In this document: positions 23,687 through 35,381 of the stretch, piece by piece | Position numbering within the stretch: position 1 is the first letter of the stretch | Layout: each line of letters opens with the position of its first letter | Source: Larus michahellis | Taxonomy: Eukaryota > Chordata > Aves > Charadriiformes > Laridae | Length of the DNA stretch: 64,000 bases | Direction: 5' to 3' | NCBI RefSeq assembly: GCF_964199755.1 | Contig: NC_133913.1 | Location: 8,844,201-8,908,200 of the forward strand | Made by a program: the position numbers and the translations under genes | Notes under the pieces: generated by a model | Seen by the model: only the letters and a program-made list of their open reading frames with translations | Told to the model about the DNA's origin: nothing | Database searches by the model: none

Positions 23687-23697
23687 AAAGGGGGAAT
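23687..23697 (+). promoter_or_regulatory. Polypurine tract before the 3' LTR
   Basis: AAAGGGGGAAT lies directly before the TGTGAAAA start of the 3' LTR, the usual place for the primer of plus-strand synthesis. Confidence 0.75.
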
Positions 23698-24267
23698 TGT
23701 GAAAAATAGTGAAGGTATTGTTGGCTTTCGCCATAATAACAAGGCTAGAAATCTTTGACTTATAAGGATAACTAACCTTTAGTAAATTAGGAAACATGAG
23801 AAACCTCAAAGATAACAACTAACAGCAACTGTGAAGAAAAACATCATGAAGAAAAACATCCGAGAGAAACAAAAGAGAACTTCTCCAAAAGACTCCACAA
23901 GTGATTAACAGAAGGAAACAGATGCATAGGAGAAGGGAGCTGATGATAATCGATCCTACCAGAAGGAAACACATGCATGGGAAAGGGGAACTGAAGATCA
24001 TCGATCCTCAGAAACAATTGTCAGAAGGAAACACACAAATAGAAGAGAAAAAGGACTAATGATAATCAATCATTATCAACAATTACTCTGCCTAAAACAG
24101 TGAATACGTATGCAATATTGAATGTATATAAGACATGGTTGAAGTGTTAGCTGGTGTGCCTCTGACTTGAGTCATGCACCCAGCGCTGTGCTTTTGCTTT
24201 ATTGACTTTGTCCCTATAATAAAATAAGTGCCATTTCTCTTTAAGGGATCTGGCTATTTATTACACA
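23698..24267 (+). repeat. 3' LTR of the gammaretrovirus-like ERV
   Basis: Starts TGTGAAAAATAG and ends TTATTACACA, 570 bp. A TATA-like GTATATAAG lies near 24124 and AATAAAAT near 24218. Imperfect repeats of AGAAGGAAACA(G/C)ATGCAT and GATNATCGATCCT occupy about 23905-24055. The LTR is unpaired because the 5' copy is gone, so its age cannot be estimated from LTR divergence. Confidence 0.78.
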
Positions 24268-27200
24268 ATATATATTGTATGTATAGTTTCAACCTTTACT
24301 AGTAGGCTCATCTGTACAATCTTTCCTTACTTTATTTTAAGAAAGGTGTTATAAACATGCTAAAGGTAAAACCGGTATGAGTTCTACCACTTCTACAATA
24401 TATCTGAGTAGCTACAATTTGACAAATATTCACAATGGTGTTATGATCCGCAAGAGTAACAGCTTATTACATGAATAATATCAAATGGAATTGAACTTAA
24501 CTCTTTGAGGAATTAAAGGCATTACATGGAAATTAATTTCCTGATGTACCATAAGACTATAAGCTATGGTATCTACTCAGCACAAAGGACTGTCTAATAC
24601 AGTTTCCTGTCTTTGAAAGTGGCCAAAATAATTTTCTAGGGAAAGGCATGGTAAGGGATAAACCTGTAGAGATACAAATATAGTGATACACTGTCTTTAA
24701 TCTTTTTAGGTGCTTCACTCTCTCTTCTGACTAACAAGAGAGAACAGATAACAAATCTACTCTTATTCAGCTCATTGTTAGATGCCTAAAAGCAAGTGAG
24801 GTGAATTCTTGTGGAATGGGTGCTGAACCTGAAGAAAAAAAGCGCTCAACAATTAATATAATTTTTCCAGAAAGTGTCTCTATCTAAGTAAGAAACGTGC
24901 TCATTCAATTAAACTTTCTTCAACCCATAGCTATGTGTCGGACTGCAGTTACAAAGCTTCTGCAACAGGATGAATGATTAGTAGTGGCTTCCTTGGTCCC
25001 ACAAGACAGAAAACACATCACTCCAGAGAGTTCAATGGAATAGTCTCTAATAAAAGACAAGAAGAGGATAACAGAAAGTAAGAAAGCTATGTCACCTCAT
25101 TTCACTGCAGTTCTTCTCACAGGATTTGCTCGTTCTTATTTGGATAGCTGGCTCAGGTAGATATTCCAATTGCTTTTATACTGAGTATGAAGAAAAAATG
25201 GTGTTCAAAGGTGTGGTTCCCTGACGGGGCAGCAAATCACTCTCTACAAGTGCCTTGTTCTCTTCTTTGTTAATGTAAAGGCATTAGCCAACTAACTAGT
25301 TGTTATTGACATGGTAACTACTTAACATTAGGAGAACAAACCCCATCTCTTAGACGAGAGATCAATCATAAATGAATTCTCAACTTCTTGCTCATCTCAA
25401 AAGTTGTAGAAAATAAAATAACTTAGTTTTAACTTTAGTGCAATTAAATCAACCTCTTATTTTAACTTCAGGTGAAGTATCAATGGATGCTTTCAGTATG
25501 AGTTAATAAAAAGTTCTTCTTTTCAGCATCCCTGGTGTTATTCCTTGGGCACCACATGAAAGTTGGGGGGATGCAGCATTCTTCAAGGGCAGAGTGTTTG
25601 AAAGGCACTCTCTGTTAAGGCAAAATTCTCTGGGGATGGAAGAAACAAAATAGCAACCTATTATCCCATCTTTTGTAAAATGCTTATTATTTCCTGTTCC
25701 ACAATACTCTTAGTTTCTTTCACATGCGACTGAGATAGTAAGAATATATTTAGGTTCTAGAATTAAGGCTGAGTTAGGAATATGAAAGGAGATAAGCAAT
25801 AAGGAGAGAGGTATGTGTTGACCTCCTTCTCAGCAGACAAGAGCAACATGGAGAAGCCTTTTTTTCCTGGCAGTAAACTGCACATTTTTGTGTAAAATTT
25901 TTGGCTTAAAGATGAACTGAGAGGAAGGATATAAAAGAATAGTAACATAATTTGGAGGAGGAGAGAGCTGGAGAGAGCTTTAAGTATTGTAGTGTTATAA
26001 TTTTGAAAACATTTACTAATTTTTTTTTGTCTAAACAGATCACTTAAGAGAAGAAGACTGAAAGGAGGTATTACATGGTTGAAATTCAGATATCTATCAT
26101 GAATTAATTTCCTTATCTATCAATGTATCTGTTGATATATTTAATCAGCTTACCTGCATTTCAATTATAACCTGTTCTAGACATGCATGTTCGACGTAAA
26201 TGAATTCCACTGTTATTTTATTCTTATTTATAGGCAATTTGGAGTAGATATATGAATGGACATTTGTTATCTCATTATGCTATGTTTTGTACTGATAAAC
26301 TCACTCAACAGTTTCCAATATGCATTTGCAGAGAGAAGAGAAGGATGAATAGCAAATAATGACATCTTAAGAAAAAGAAGAAACTATTCTTTGCTTGGTG
26401 AGTACTCAACTTCTAAACAAAATAGCTCAGTGAATGTACATTTTGCAAGAACTATAAGTTCGGATTCCTTGGGATCAGGACAAAAGAGTGCAGAACCATG
26501 CTTGCACATATACAGAACAAAGCAGGAGTGGCGGGTCTTTGACATTGTACATGTAGCCAAATCCCTTTCCTTTTAACTCTGTAGTACTTTTAAAATACAC
26601 ACCAGCGTATTTCCGTAGCTTACACAAGGGTATTTCCGTAGCTCTTTTTTGGTTTAAAAAGTTAAAACAAAAATGCTATCTTTTTGCAGACTACTTTTCT
26701 TTGTGGATAGCATTGTATATATTTTCTTTAAATTTAATGGAATAAATTCATCTAGTTTTTTAAAAATAACAAAATTAAAAATAACAAAATTAAAATTAAG
26801 CCCTTAAGAACACAATTTAAAGAAAAAACCCAACAAAACAACTTTACTTATTACAACTTTACTTATTACTTATTTACAACTTTTACTTATTAAAAGATGG
26901 ATGGATTCAACTTCATCTAAGTTTAAAGGTAACGGTATTGTAAATTCAGATAGAAAAATATTTCCAGATGTTTATCCCTTTCCAGTACCTTTAATGCTAA
27001 CTAACATGTATCTGGAAACTGTAACTAATATGTATAAGGAAAAATTCCATTTTTTCTTAAATCCAGATTTCTATGACTAACTTTTAAACAAGTCAAAAAT
27101 TGGAAAAAATGTTTATAACTAAGAACATGTACATAACAAGACTTCCTGAAGACCAATGATTTTCCCATTTGCAGACTACGCAGACTGTGCTGGCAGCACC

Positions 27201-28504
27201 GGAACCCAAGAACTAGACACTTATTTAAATGAAAAGAAAGCTTTGCTCTGTTGTAGAATATCATATCTCTTCCTGTGGTAACCTTCAATTTTGGAGCCCC
27301 CGATCCTTTTCAGATCAAGTCCACGCGTACTCCTACTTGCCTTGGGTGCCCACACGTGTGACATGCTGGGTCTGATTCTGCTTGGACTGTTGGAGTGAGT
27401 TGGACAGCTTTTCAGAATAGGAAACCCATGCCAAATGTGGAAGTGGTAAAAATGGGGAATTGACTCAAACTGCAGTTATGCTTCTTGAGACCTAATAAGA
27501 TTCAAGTACATGGAAACACTTTGCGATGATATTCTGAGATAATTTAGTTCTGCATTCAGAGCTACGAACACCTATGTGTTTGAGATGCATCACATCTGTG
27601 TTAGACATCTCTCAGGTTAAGTGACTAACAATAATCACAGGAGATTATCTCTAGGAGAGTACTATGCTTGGGATTCTTACTGCTTCTTCCCTATATAAGT
27701 TCCTTCATTTTACTGAAAAATGTAAGAAGGGCATGTTTGTACAGAAAACATCTCATGAGTGTTCTCTGCTTTAAAATCCAGCTATCTGATATTTGATCTG
27801 AATCATCATAAAAACAAAACAAAATAAATTAAAAAAACAAACCAACACCTAACAACACCCTATCTCCTCCCTCCCCCCCACCCCAAACATTCTAGCCCCA
27901 AACTCCCACTTGCCGTAATTCGTCATGCAGGACCAAAACACACATATATATGTATCTCACAGACCTCTGTGTCTGCAGGGGTTATACTGAAAGCATATGC
28001 CGTGGGAATTTGTGACCCTCAGCAGAATCAGAAAAATGCTAAATAGTAGAATTTCTGAGAACTGGACGAGCCTTTAACTCAAAGTTTGTGCAGGACTGAG
28101 GTTCTAAGTGAGGAAGCAAAGTCTAGGACCAATTACACAGACTTACTGGAATTCCTATGGTGTCCTCATACTTGGTGGTGGGTAGCCTAATTTGTAATTC
28201 TGGGTTGTCAGGATGAAGACAAACCACAAATCAGAGAAGCACATCTTCAGTCTCGGGCTCAGCTTTCAAGACTTCACTCCTTTGTGGAATCTGAAAGGTC
28301 CTCGTAAGAGAGCAAAACGAATAGGAATAGCAAGTGCCAGTTGGGCTCAATGGGGAAAAGGCCTATTTCAAACACTTTCTGCATACCTCTTCCAACCCCC
28401 CTGCTTCCTAACATGGATTGAATTCTTAACCTCACATTGATCTGCTACCTGGGAGACAATTAATGTGATTTTGCGTATTCTGATTCCAGTGCTAACATCA
28501 TGCA
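24268..28504. other. 4.2 kb of gene-free AT-rich DNA upstream of an OR gene
   Basis: No domain-bearing frame, LTR pair or CR1 piece is recognised. A short ACTTATT-type repeat lies at 26841-26901. Upstream non-coding exons of the OR gene at 28535 could lie here but cannot be identified from sequence alone. Confidence 0.5.
26841..26901. repeat. Short AACTTTACTTATTA tandem repeat
   Basis: Four imperfect copies of an ACTTATT-containing unit of about 12-18 bp. Minor low-complexity DNA. Confidence 0.6.
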
Positions 28505-28521
28505 TTTCCCTCCCCTTCAGG
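28505..28521 (+). promoter_or_regulatory. Likely splice acceptor before the OR coding exon
   Basis: The pyrimidine-rich TTTCCCTCCCCTTCAG ends about 14 nt before the OR ATG. Vertebrate OR genes usually have an intron in the 5' UTR ending just before a single coding exon. Confidence 0.5.
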
Positions 28522-28534
28522 TGACATAGAGTAA

Positions 28535-29467
28535 ATGGAAAACCAAACAAGTGGAACTGATTTCGTTCTCTTGGGACTTACAAGAGATCCACTCCTTCAA
28601 AGACTCCTATTCACTGTGTTTTTAATTATTTATCTAATAATTTTATTAGGGAATATAGTAATCATGATGGTCATAAGGACTGATCTCCACCTTCACTCTC
28701 CTATGTACTTCTTCCTCTTTCATTTAGCAGTTGTTGACATCTGTTATGCCACCACTGTTGTTCCAAAGATGCTAGTGAATTTCCTTGTGAAAGGAAGCAT
28801 AACCATTGCTGTCAATGCCTGTATGACTCAAATGTTCTTCATATTCCTCTCAGCTGGGTCTGAAGTTTTTATGCTTTCAGTAATGGCATATGACCGATAT
28901 GTGGCCATCTGTAATCCACTGAAGTATCAAGAGGCTATGAGCAAACATTTCTGTTATCAGCTGGTGGGGAGTGCATGGGCAATGGGTCTCTTATATTCAG
29001 TTTTAAACACAATTCCTGTGTTAAATATTCAATTCTGTGGGCACACAGAAATCAAACATTTCAGTTGTGAGCTGCCCCCTCTCCTGTCTGCTGCTTGCAG
29101 TGGAACTTTTCTCAGTAAACTCATTCTTCTTTTTTCTGCTGTAATCTTTGGGTGCAGCTCCTTTTTGCTCACCCTCATCTCCTACATCTGTATCATTGCC
29201 ACTGTCTTGAAGATACAGTCTGCAGAAGGGAGGCACAAAGCTTTCTCCACTTGCAGCTCCCACTTCATTGTAGTGGGGTTACTCTACGTAACTGCTCTGT
29301 TCCAATACACAAAACCCAAATCAGTCTCATCAATCATTCTAGATCAAGTGCTGTCCACCCAGTACAGCATCTTAACCCCCATGCTGAATCCTATCATCTA
29401 CAGCCTGAAAAATAAAGATATGAAAACAGCCTTAGGCAGAATTCTAAAGAAGCTGCAATTTGTGTAA
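28535..29467 (+). CDS. Intact olfactory receptor, class II
   Basis: An uninterrupted 310-aa, single-exon seven-transmembrane odorant receptor, the normal length for the family. Such receptors act in the cilia membrane of olfactory neurons and signal through G-olf and adenylyl cyclase. Seen: an N-terminal glycosylation site (NQT at residue 3); GN in TM1; LHSPMYFFL before TM2; MAYDRYVAICNPLKY at the end of TM3; the family's extracellular-loop cysteines; KAFSTCSSH at TM6; and PMLNPIIYSLKNKDM in TM7. The short tail ends KKLQFV. The ATG is chosen because the family usually begins with M-x-N-x-T and an acceptor-like site lies just upstream. The subfamily and ligand cannot be told from sequence. No defect is seen. 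Confidence 0.95.
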   Translation: MENQTSGTDFVLLGLTRDPLLQRLLFTVFLIIYLIILLGNIVIMMVIRTDLHLHSPMYFFLFHLAVVDICYATTVVPKMLVNFLVKGSITIAVNACMTQMFFIFLSAGSEVFMLSVMAYDRYVAICNPLKYQEAMSKHFCYQLVGSAWAMGLLYSVLNTIPVLNIQFCGHTEIKHFSCELPPLLSAACSGTFLSKLILLFSAVIFGCSSFLLTLISYICIIATVLKIQSAEGRHKAFSTCSSHFIVVGLLYVTALFQYTKPKSVSSIILDQVLSTQYSILTPMLNPIIYSLKNKDMKTALGRILKKLQFV

Positions 29468-29569
29468 CCTCTGAGCTGTATATTTCAAATACATGTTCTT
29501 TAAAACATGGATTTAGGAGAAAATGACTTATTGGGATTCGCTGGTTGTGTATTCTAGGTTATGTGATAA

Positions 29570-30480
29570 AAAAACCTGTTCACATATCCACAAAGCAGCA
29601 CAATGGCAGGAGGGGATGCCAAATAATGCCCCGACCCAGCAGCTCCCGTCACAAGGACAGCTACCAGCCCATTGGTGGTGCATCTCTACAAGGAGTATAG
29701 AGGTAACATGGAAGGCAGGGGAACCCAAATTACAGGCTCAGAAGAGGGAACACCCTATCCAGGCTCCTCTCAGGACTGTCACAGGAGGCTTTAACAGATC
29801 CGTTCCAGGTGCGAAACCTATCACAATGAGTGAAGAGAAGTCAAGGCTGTAGCACTTTTTGGACCAATGGGAGTTACTGCCTAAGGCTATGGGACACATT
29901 ATGGGATGCAGGGGATCAGCATTTTGGGAATGCACAGGACTTATTCTGGGATCTCTACAGGAGGAACCAAAGGCAGAGAAAGTGGTGTACCTAGGTGATT
30001 TGGGGAGAAACGTATGCATGAAAATAGAGTGATAAGGGGATAAAAAGGGCTGGTTGCATGTAAATGAGGACTGGTCAGTATGCTGATGTGGCCATGCCCT
30101 GCATCTGATCAGTGCAGTCTGTTCTATTTTCTTACTAAATTCCATTTCTAAATCTTTCCCTGGGTGGGGGAGTCTATTCTCTGTGTACATGTGTGTACTC
30201 AGGTCTGGGGGCCAGCCACTGCAGTTAGACCACAGGTCAGAGGGCCCATGTGTCTGGGTGCCAGCAACTGGACAGATGGAAAGTAGTGAAATCAAGTGCC
30301 AGACACTGAAGTGGGACACAGGCCAGACGCCTTTGTGTCCACAGTGCCAGCAACTGCAGTGAGTGATGGTCTGGATGCCAGCAACTAGACTGGGGCGAGG
30401 GGTCAGACACCCATGTGTTTATAGTGCTAGCAACTAGAGTGAGTGCAGGTGTGCAAGCAAGCACCATATCTGAGGTCAAA
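29570..30480 (+). mobile_element. Probable solo ERV LTR, edges uncertain
   Basis: No coding frame. A TATA-like GGGATAAAAAGG lies near 30037, an AT-rich polyadenylation-like region near 30135, and a repeat-rich downstream part follows. That order fits U3-R-U5. The ends and the TSD were not found, so the family and limits are open. Confidence 0.4.
30212..30450 (+). repeat. Minisatellite of CCAGCAACT-headed units
   Basis: Six units headed by CCAGC(C/A)ACT, CCAGACACT or CTAGCAACT begin at about 30212, 30261, 30299, 30347, 30378 and 30427. Long (about 48 bp) and short (about 31-38 bp) units alternate, giving a higher-order period of about 80-87 bp. The long unit carries an AGACNCC(C/T)(A/T)TGTGT motif. 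Confidence 0.7.
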
Positions 30481-30486
30481 TTCTAT

Positions 30487-30807
30487 AGGCCTACAGGAAG
30501 GATGGGGAGGGACTCTTGATCAGGGAGTGAAGCGATAGGACACGGGGTAATGGTTTCAAACTGAAAGAGGGTAGATTTAGATTGGATATCAGGAAGAAAT
30601 TCTTTACTGTAAGGGTGGTGAGGCACTGGAACAGGTTGCCCAGGGAAGTTGTCAATGCCCCATCCCTGGAGGTGTTCAAGGCCAGGCTGGGAGAGGCTTT
30701 GAGCAGCCTGGTCTAGTGGGAGGTGTCTCTGCCCAGGGCAGGAGGTGTGGAACTAGATGATCTTTAAGGTCCCTTCCAACCCGAACCATTCTGTGATTCT
30801 GTGATTT
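30487..30807 (+). mobile_element. CR1 3' end, plus strand
   Basis: 5'-truncated CR1 tail with the GGTTTCAAACTGAAAGAGGG-type block, TTGCCCAGGGAAGTTGT and the closing ATTCTGTGATTCTGTGAT microsatellite. It is non-coding apart from the last codons of ORF2. Confidence 0.9.
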
Positions 30808-30948
30808 AATCTCCATGTAACATTAATTCCGTCGAGGCAAATGACTGAACTGTCAACTATTTTAAGGACATATTGTTCCTGTAATGGAGTAGGGCTCCTT
30901 TAAATGAAGTTGAGGCAGAGCAGAATAGCTGTGATTTCAGTTTCTAGT

Positions 30949-31653
30949 TGTCGTGGTTTTGGTCAAATTGGCCAATGGCTGGCGACAGATGCTCCCCCCC
31001 GGCCTCTCGTGCAAGGAGAGGAGGAGGAGACAAAAAGAGATTTACGAGTTTAGAAGAAACTAAACTACTTTAATGAAATATTAATAATAAGATAAAAAGG
31101 AAAATAATGAAATAGATACAGCATATACAAACCTGTATCAAGCTCCCAGGATGGTGTCACCGTCAGGCACTGGGGAAGTCCCAGGCTGGACCCGGGGACA
31201 GGTAGGAACTGGGTTCCAGAGCTGGAGTCAGGAACACACGGATCGGGATCAAAGGCAGATGAGCAGACAGGGTCCTCCTCGGACATCGGCCATTGATGAA
31301 TAAGAGACCGACCCTTTGATCCCTCAGCTTTTCTACTAAGCATGGGGCAGATGGGATGGAATACCCCTGTTGGTCAATTTTGGGTCACCCCCGCAGGTGG
31401 GAGCCCTGTACGCTTTTCCACTTCCGATCCTCTAACGGGGCAAATAATGGAATTAGCTGACCTTGGTCGTTATAGCAATAAGTTTAAGCAAGAGCCTCTC
31501 TACGTACCATTCCTTGGCACAAACTGCGTTATCACTCTGAAGGAACCGTTTCAGACACAACATGCTGTTAATTTCAGAGAGTTAGAAGAGGCCTAGCTAA
31601 GAACTAAAATTACTGAACAGAAAGTTGGTTCTGTTTTACCTTAAACCAGGACA
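30949..31653 (-). repeat. 3' LTR of the ERVL-like provirus
   Basis: Minus orientation, TGTCCTGG...CCACGACA. It matches the other LTR except at four hand-counted sites, near 30962, 31154, 31285 and 31299. On the opposite strand both LTRs contain the same 84-codon ATG frame (31342-31596 here). Confidence 0.92.
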
Positions 31654-32048
31654 TTCCACCCCTTATTCCATACCATTTGTGTCATGCTCAGATCACTAAT
31701 ACTTTATCTATCAAATCTATCCATATACCATATATACATAGAAACAGATATATGCAGGTTACTCAGTTATGATTTTATCTACAAACGTCCACTAAGACCA
31801 TTTAGTCCATAACTGTAGAGTTTCATCTCTCATAGCAGAATCTCAGGGAAGGAAAGATGAATGAAATTCTCAGGGATGAATGAAATTCAGTGTGGTTCGT
31901 GCCCACAGGTATCATGTCCATCTCAAAGAGTTGTGCTGGACGTCACTTGATGAAGCTGGTTCAGGTTTCATCACCACTGTATTATCCTGAAAAACACTTA
32001 TAGAACACTGTTAGTATCCTATAACAATTAATATCATACAATGCAGAA

Positions 32049-33160
32049 TTAAGTATTCTCACCCAGGGTCAAATTTCCTTGAGGTACACACTGAAATTCT
32101 CCATTTTCCACCATCACCCACCAAGTACATCCTGGTCCTTCAGCAAAAACAGTCCCACGAATGGGTTTGCCTTTGCCTGAGACAGGGAAAACCCAAACAG
32201 TTTTCCCTAACATATTCGTTTCGTGCACCACAGGGACTTTATCCCCTTCTACAGTATGTAAAAGGTCTGACTGAGCTGGACCAGCTCGACTGATGGATCC
32301 CCTGGTGTTAACTAACCAGGGAGCTTGTGCTAAATGCTTGTCTCAATTTTTAAAGGATCCACCACTCACCGCCTTCAGGGTGGTTTTTAACAATCCATTG
32401 TATCATTCAATTTTGCCAGAAGCCGATGCATGATAGGGAAGATGATATACCCACTCAATGCCATGCTTTTTTGCCCAAGTACTTATAAGACTGTTTTTAA
32501 AATGAGTCCCATTGTCTGACTCAGTTCCTTCTGGAGTACCATGTCACCACAAGACTTGCTTTTCAAGGCCCAGGATGGTATTCTGGGTAGTAGCGTGGGG
32601 TACGACGTAGGTTTCCAACCATCCGGTGCTTCCTTCTACCATAGTAAGCACGTAGTGCTTACCCTGGCAGGTTTGAGGGAGTGTGGTGTAGTCGATTTGC
32701 CAGGCCTTCCTCAACCATCGTCCCCCATACCACAAAGGTTTAAAGGTTTTAACCTTTCATCTTGCTTGATTTTGGTGCATGTTTCACAGTCATGGATAAC
32801 CTGCACAATAGTGTCCATGGTTAAATCCACCCTTCAGTCAAGGACCCATTTATATGTTGCATCCCTTCCTTGATGACCTGAAGTGTCATGGGTCCACTGA
32901 GCTAAAAACAGTCCACCTTTATGTTCCCAGCCCAAATGTATCTGGAAAATCTTAGCAGCCTGATCCACTTGCTGATTATTTCTATCTTCCTCAGTAGCCC
33001 AACTCATGGGTATGTGGGCATCTTCATGACTTACCTTTATGACTAGTTTCCCTAGCTGGCCAGCAATATCTTGTCACAAGTTGGCAGCCCAAATAGATTT
33101 ACCTTTGTGCTGCCAGTTGGAAGCATCCACTGCTTTAACCACCCCCATAGAGCGTTGGCC
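32049..33160 (-). pseudogene. Integrase (3' pol) of the ERVL-like provirus
   Basis: Reading leftward: an HHCC zinc-binding region (HDTSGHQ ... CETCTKI) around 32790-32890; the first catalytic aspartate in WQIDYTTLPQ (about 32690); the second in SDNGTHFKN (about 32500); and the glutamate in SASGKIE (about 32410), followed at once by an in-frame TGA at 32403-32405. Another stop lies near 32345. The C-terminal part (about 32049-32231) is open and ends FQCVPQGNLTLGENT. All three DDE residues are visible, but stops and frame changes prevent a full protein. Confidence 0.85.
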
Positions 33161-34733
33161 ACCATCCATGAGTCAGTATAGATATGGAGCATTGGCCACT
33201 TTTCTCATTCAGCAATGCCTAGAGCCAGCTGGACAGCTTTTAGCTCTGCAAATTGACTCGATTCACCTTGTCCTTCAGCAGATTCTGCTACTCGTTGTGT
33301 AGGACTCCACACAGCAGCTTTCCAGTTTTGATGCTTTCCCACAATACGCCAAGACACATCAGTGAACAAGGCATACAGTTTCTCATTATCTAAGGGTTCA
33401 TTATAAGGTGGGGCTTACTCAGCGCAAATCACCACCTCCTCTGGTGGCATTCCAAAGTCTTTGCCTTTGTGCCAGTTTGTGATCACTTCTACGATTCCTC
33501 GATGATTTGGGTTTCCTGTTTGAGCTCGCTGTGTAATTAGGGCAACCCACTTAACTCCAGGTAGCATCAGTGGCATGATGAATAGAAGGAACTCTACCCT
33601 TGAACACCCAGCCCAGCACTGGTCATTGGGGTCCCAGGAGGAGCTGTGCTTCGGTACCCGTTACCTCTGAAGCAGCTCTAACTCCTTCATATGCTGTCAA
33701 GATTTCTTTCTCAGCTGGGGTATAGTTGGCCTCGGAGCCTTTGTATCCTCGACTCCAGAATCGTAGGGGTCGACCTCGAGTCTTCCCTGGTGCCTTCTGC
33801 CAGAGGCTCCAGGTAGGGCCATTGTCCCCGGCTGCAGTGTAGAGCACATTTTTAATGTCCCGTCCTGTTCGGACTGGTCCAAGGACTACTGCATGCACAA
33901 TCTCTTGTTTAATTTGCTCAAAGGCCTGTTACTGCTCAGGACCCCACGTAAAATCATTTCTCTTTCGAGCCACTTCATAGAGAGGTTTCACAATCTGACT
34001 ATAACCTGGGATATGCATTCTCCATAAACCCACAACACCTAAAAAGGCTTGTGTTTCCTTTTTGCTAGTCGGTGGGGACATAGATGTTATTTTGTTAATC
34101 ATGTCCATTGGGATCTGGCGACGACCATCTTGCCACTTGATTCCAAGAACTGGATGTCTCTTGCAGGCCCCTTGACCTTACCTCTTTTTACAGCAAAACC
34201 TGCTTTCAGAAGAATCTTGATTATTTTCTTACCTCTCTTAAAAACTACTGCTGTATTACCCCACGCAATCATATCATCAATGTATTGCAGGTGTTCTGGA
34301 GCTCCAGCCTTCTCCAGTGCAGTCTGGATTAGTCCACGACAAATAGTAGGGCTGTGTTTCCACCCCAGGGCAGTCAATTCCAGGTGTACTGGACATCCCT
34401 CCAGGTGAAAGCAAACTGTGGCCTGCACTCTGCTGCTAAAGGAATAGAGAGGAATGCATTAGCGATATCAATTGTAGCACACCACTTGGCTGCCTTTGAC
34501 TCCAGTTCATACTGCAGTTCTAGCAGGCCTGGCACAGCAGCACTCAGTGGTGGTGTCACATCATTCAGGCCACGATAGTCTACTGTTAATCTCCAGTCTC
34601 CGTCAGACTTCCACACTGGACATATTGGGCTGTTAAAGGGTGAGCGAGTCTTGCTATCACCCCTTGGGTATCCATCTGACGAACCAGGTTCTGGATGGGA
34701 ATCAGGGAGTCTCAGTTGGTGTGATACTGTCAT
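33161..34733 (-). pseudogene. Reverse transcriptase and RNase H (5' pol) of the ERVL-like provirus
   Basis: Class III-type RT: VWKSDGDWRLTVDYRGLNDV near 34590, CATIDIANAFLSIPLAAE (first catalytic Asp) near 34460, and LQYIDDMIAWG near 34280, so the active site is YIDD. A frame change near 34390 separates the fingers from the palm. The connection domain (ANYTPAEKEILTAYEGVRA) lies at 33665-33720. RNase H follows at about 33150-33360, with TDVSW and TDSWMVANALWGW carrying the expected acidic residues. Stops lie in both parts. The order and motifs are clear. The polyprotein is broken. Confidence 0.88.
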
Positions 34734-35110
34734 CGATGCACCGTGGCAGTAGCAATTGGCACCTGCTGTTCTTTAACCCTCAGCAGTCCCACCACAGAAG
34801 GGTCATCTGAAAGACCGGGTAAGGTAGACAGCTGTGTAATGTCCTGAGTCTCTACAGCTGCTGTATCAAAATCCCACTGACAGCCTTTCGGGTCTTTGAA
34901 GTACCCTCTCTTGAGGCAGTCTATGCCAGGGATGCACGGAGCAACTGGGCCAGTCACAATGGGGTGCTTCTCCCATTTCTTCCCATTCAGGCTCACTTCA
35001 GCCTCTAATACAGTCAGTTCTTGAGATGTGCCTGTCACACCAGAAATAGTGACAGATTTTGTCCCTTTATGATTCGATGGCCATAGGGTACACTGTGCAC
35101 CCGTGTCCAC
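34730..35110 (-). pseudogene. Retroviral aspartic protease of the ERVL-like provirus
   Basis: The active-site motif DTGAQCTLWP lies at the start of an open 126-codon stretch, followed by SVTISGVTG (flap-like) and PCIPGIDCLKRG (the second conserved block). It continues upstream, in a shifted frame, from a short basic segment (35134-35385) with clustered cysteines (CRHKCLSCK) where the nucleocapsid would be. The spacing there is not a canonical CCHC knuckle. It ends at the junction with RT. Confidence 0.78.
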
Positions 35111-35381
35111 AGGGGCTCTATACTTCTGTGGCTCTAATGTGCCAGGCCATCAAATCCACACAGTCCAATAAACGCGGTTATCCCTCTCCTCCTCCTGGCT
35201 GGAGGCAGGGCAACCCTAATGTTGAGGATAGCATCTACATTTAGAAGATGAGTTCCTGCAAGGACTGGAGCATTGCTTACCATGGACTGGAGCAACCTTC
35301 CTCCTGCAGAAATTCTTTCTCCCATCTGCTTTACCTTGCAACTTAAGCACTTGTGCCTGCAGGCCCAGAGTAGGTTTTTTA

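Larger units (their letters stand above)
18140..24267 (+). mobile_element. Gammaretrovirus-like ERV, 5' LTR missing, pol and env deleted
   Basis: Plus-strand order is leader, gag, pro, partial pol, an unrecognised Cys/His-rich frame, env and a 3' LTR. Gag, Pol and Env all look gammaretrovirus-like: the capsid has PLREVPLGGAQGGIGF, the nucleocapsid has one zinc knuckle, and the integrase ends with a GPY/F domain. No sequence matching the 3' LTR is present at the left end, so the 5' LTR was lost. Large deletions removed most of RT, RNase H, the integrase core and most of SU. A solo LTR of another family (19430-20586) later split the capsid region. The copy cannot replicate. Confidence 0.88.
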
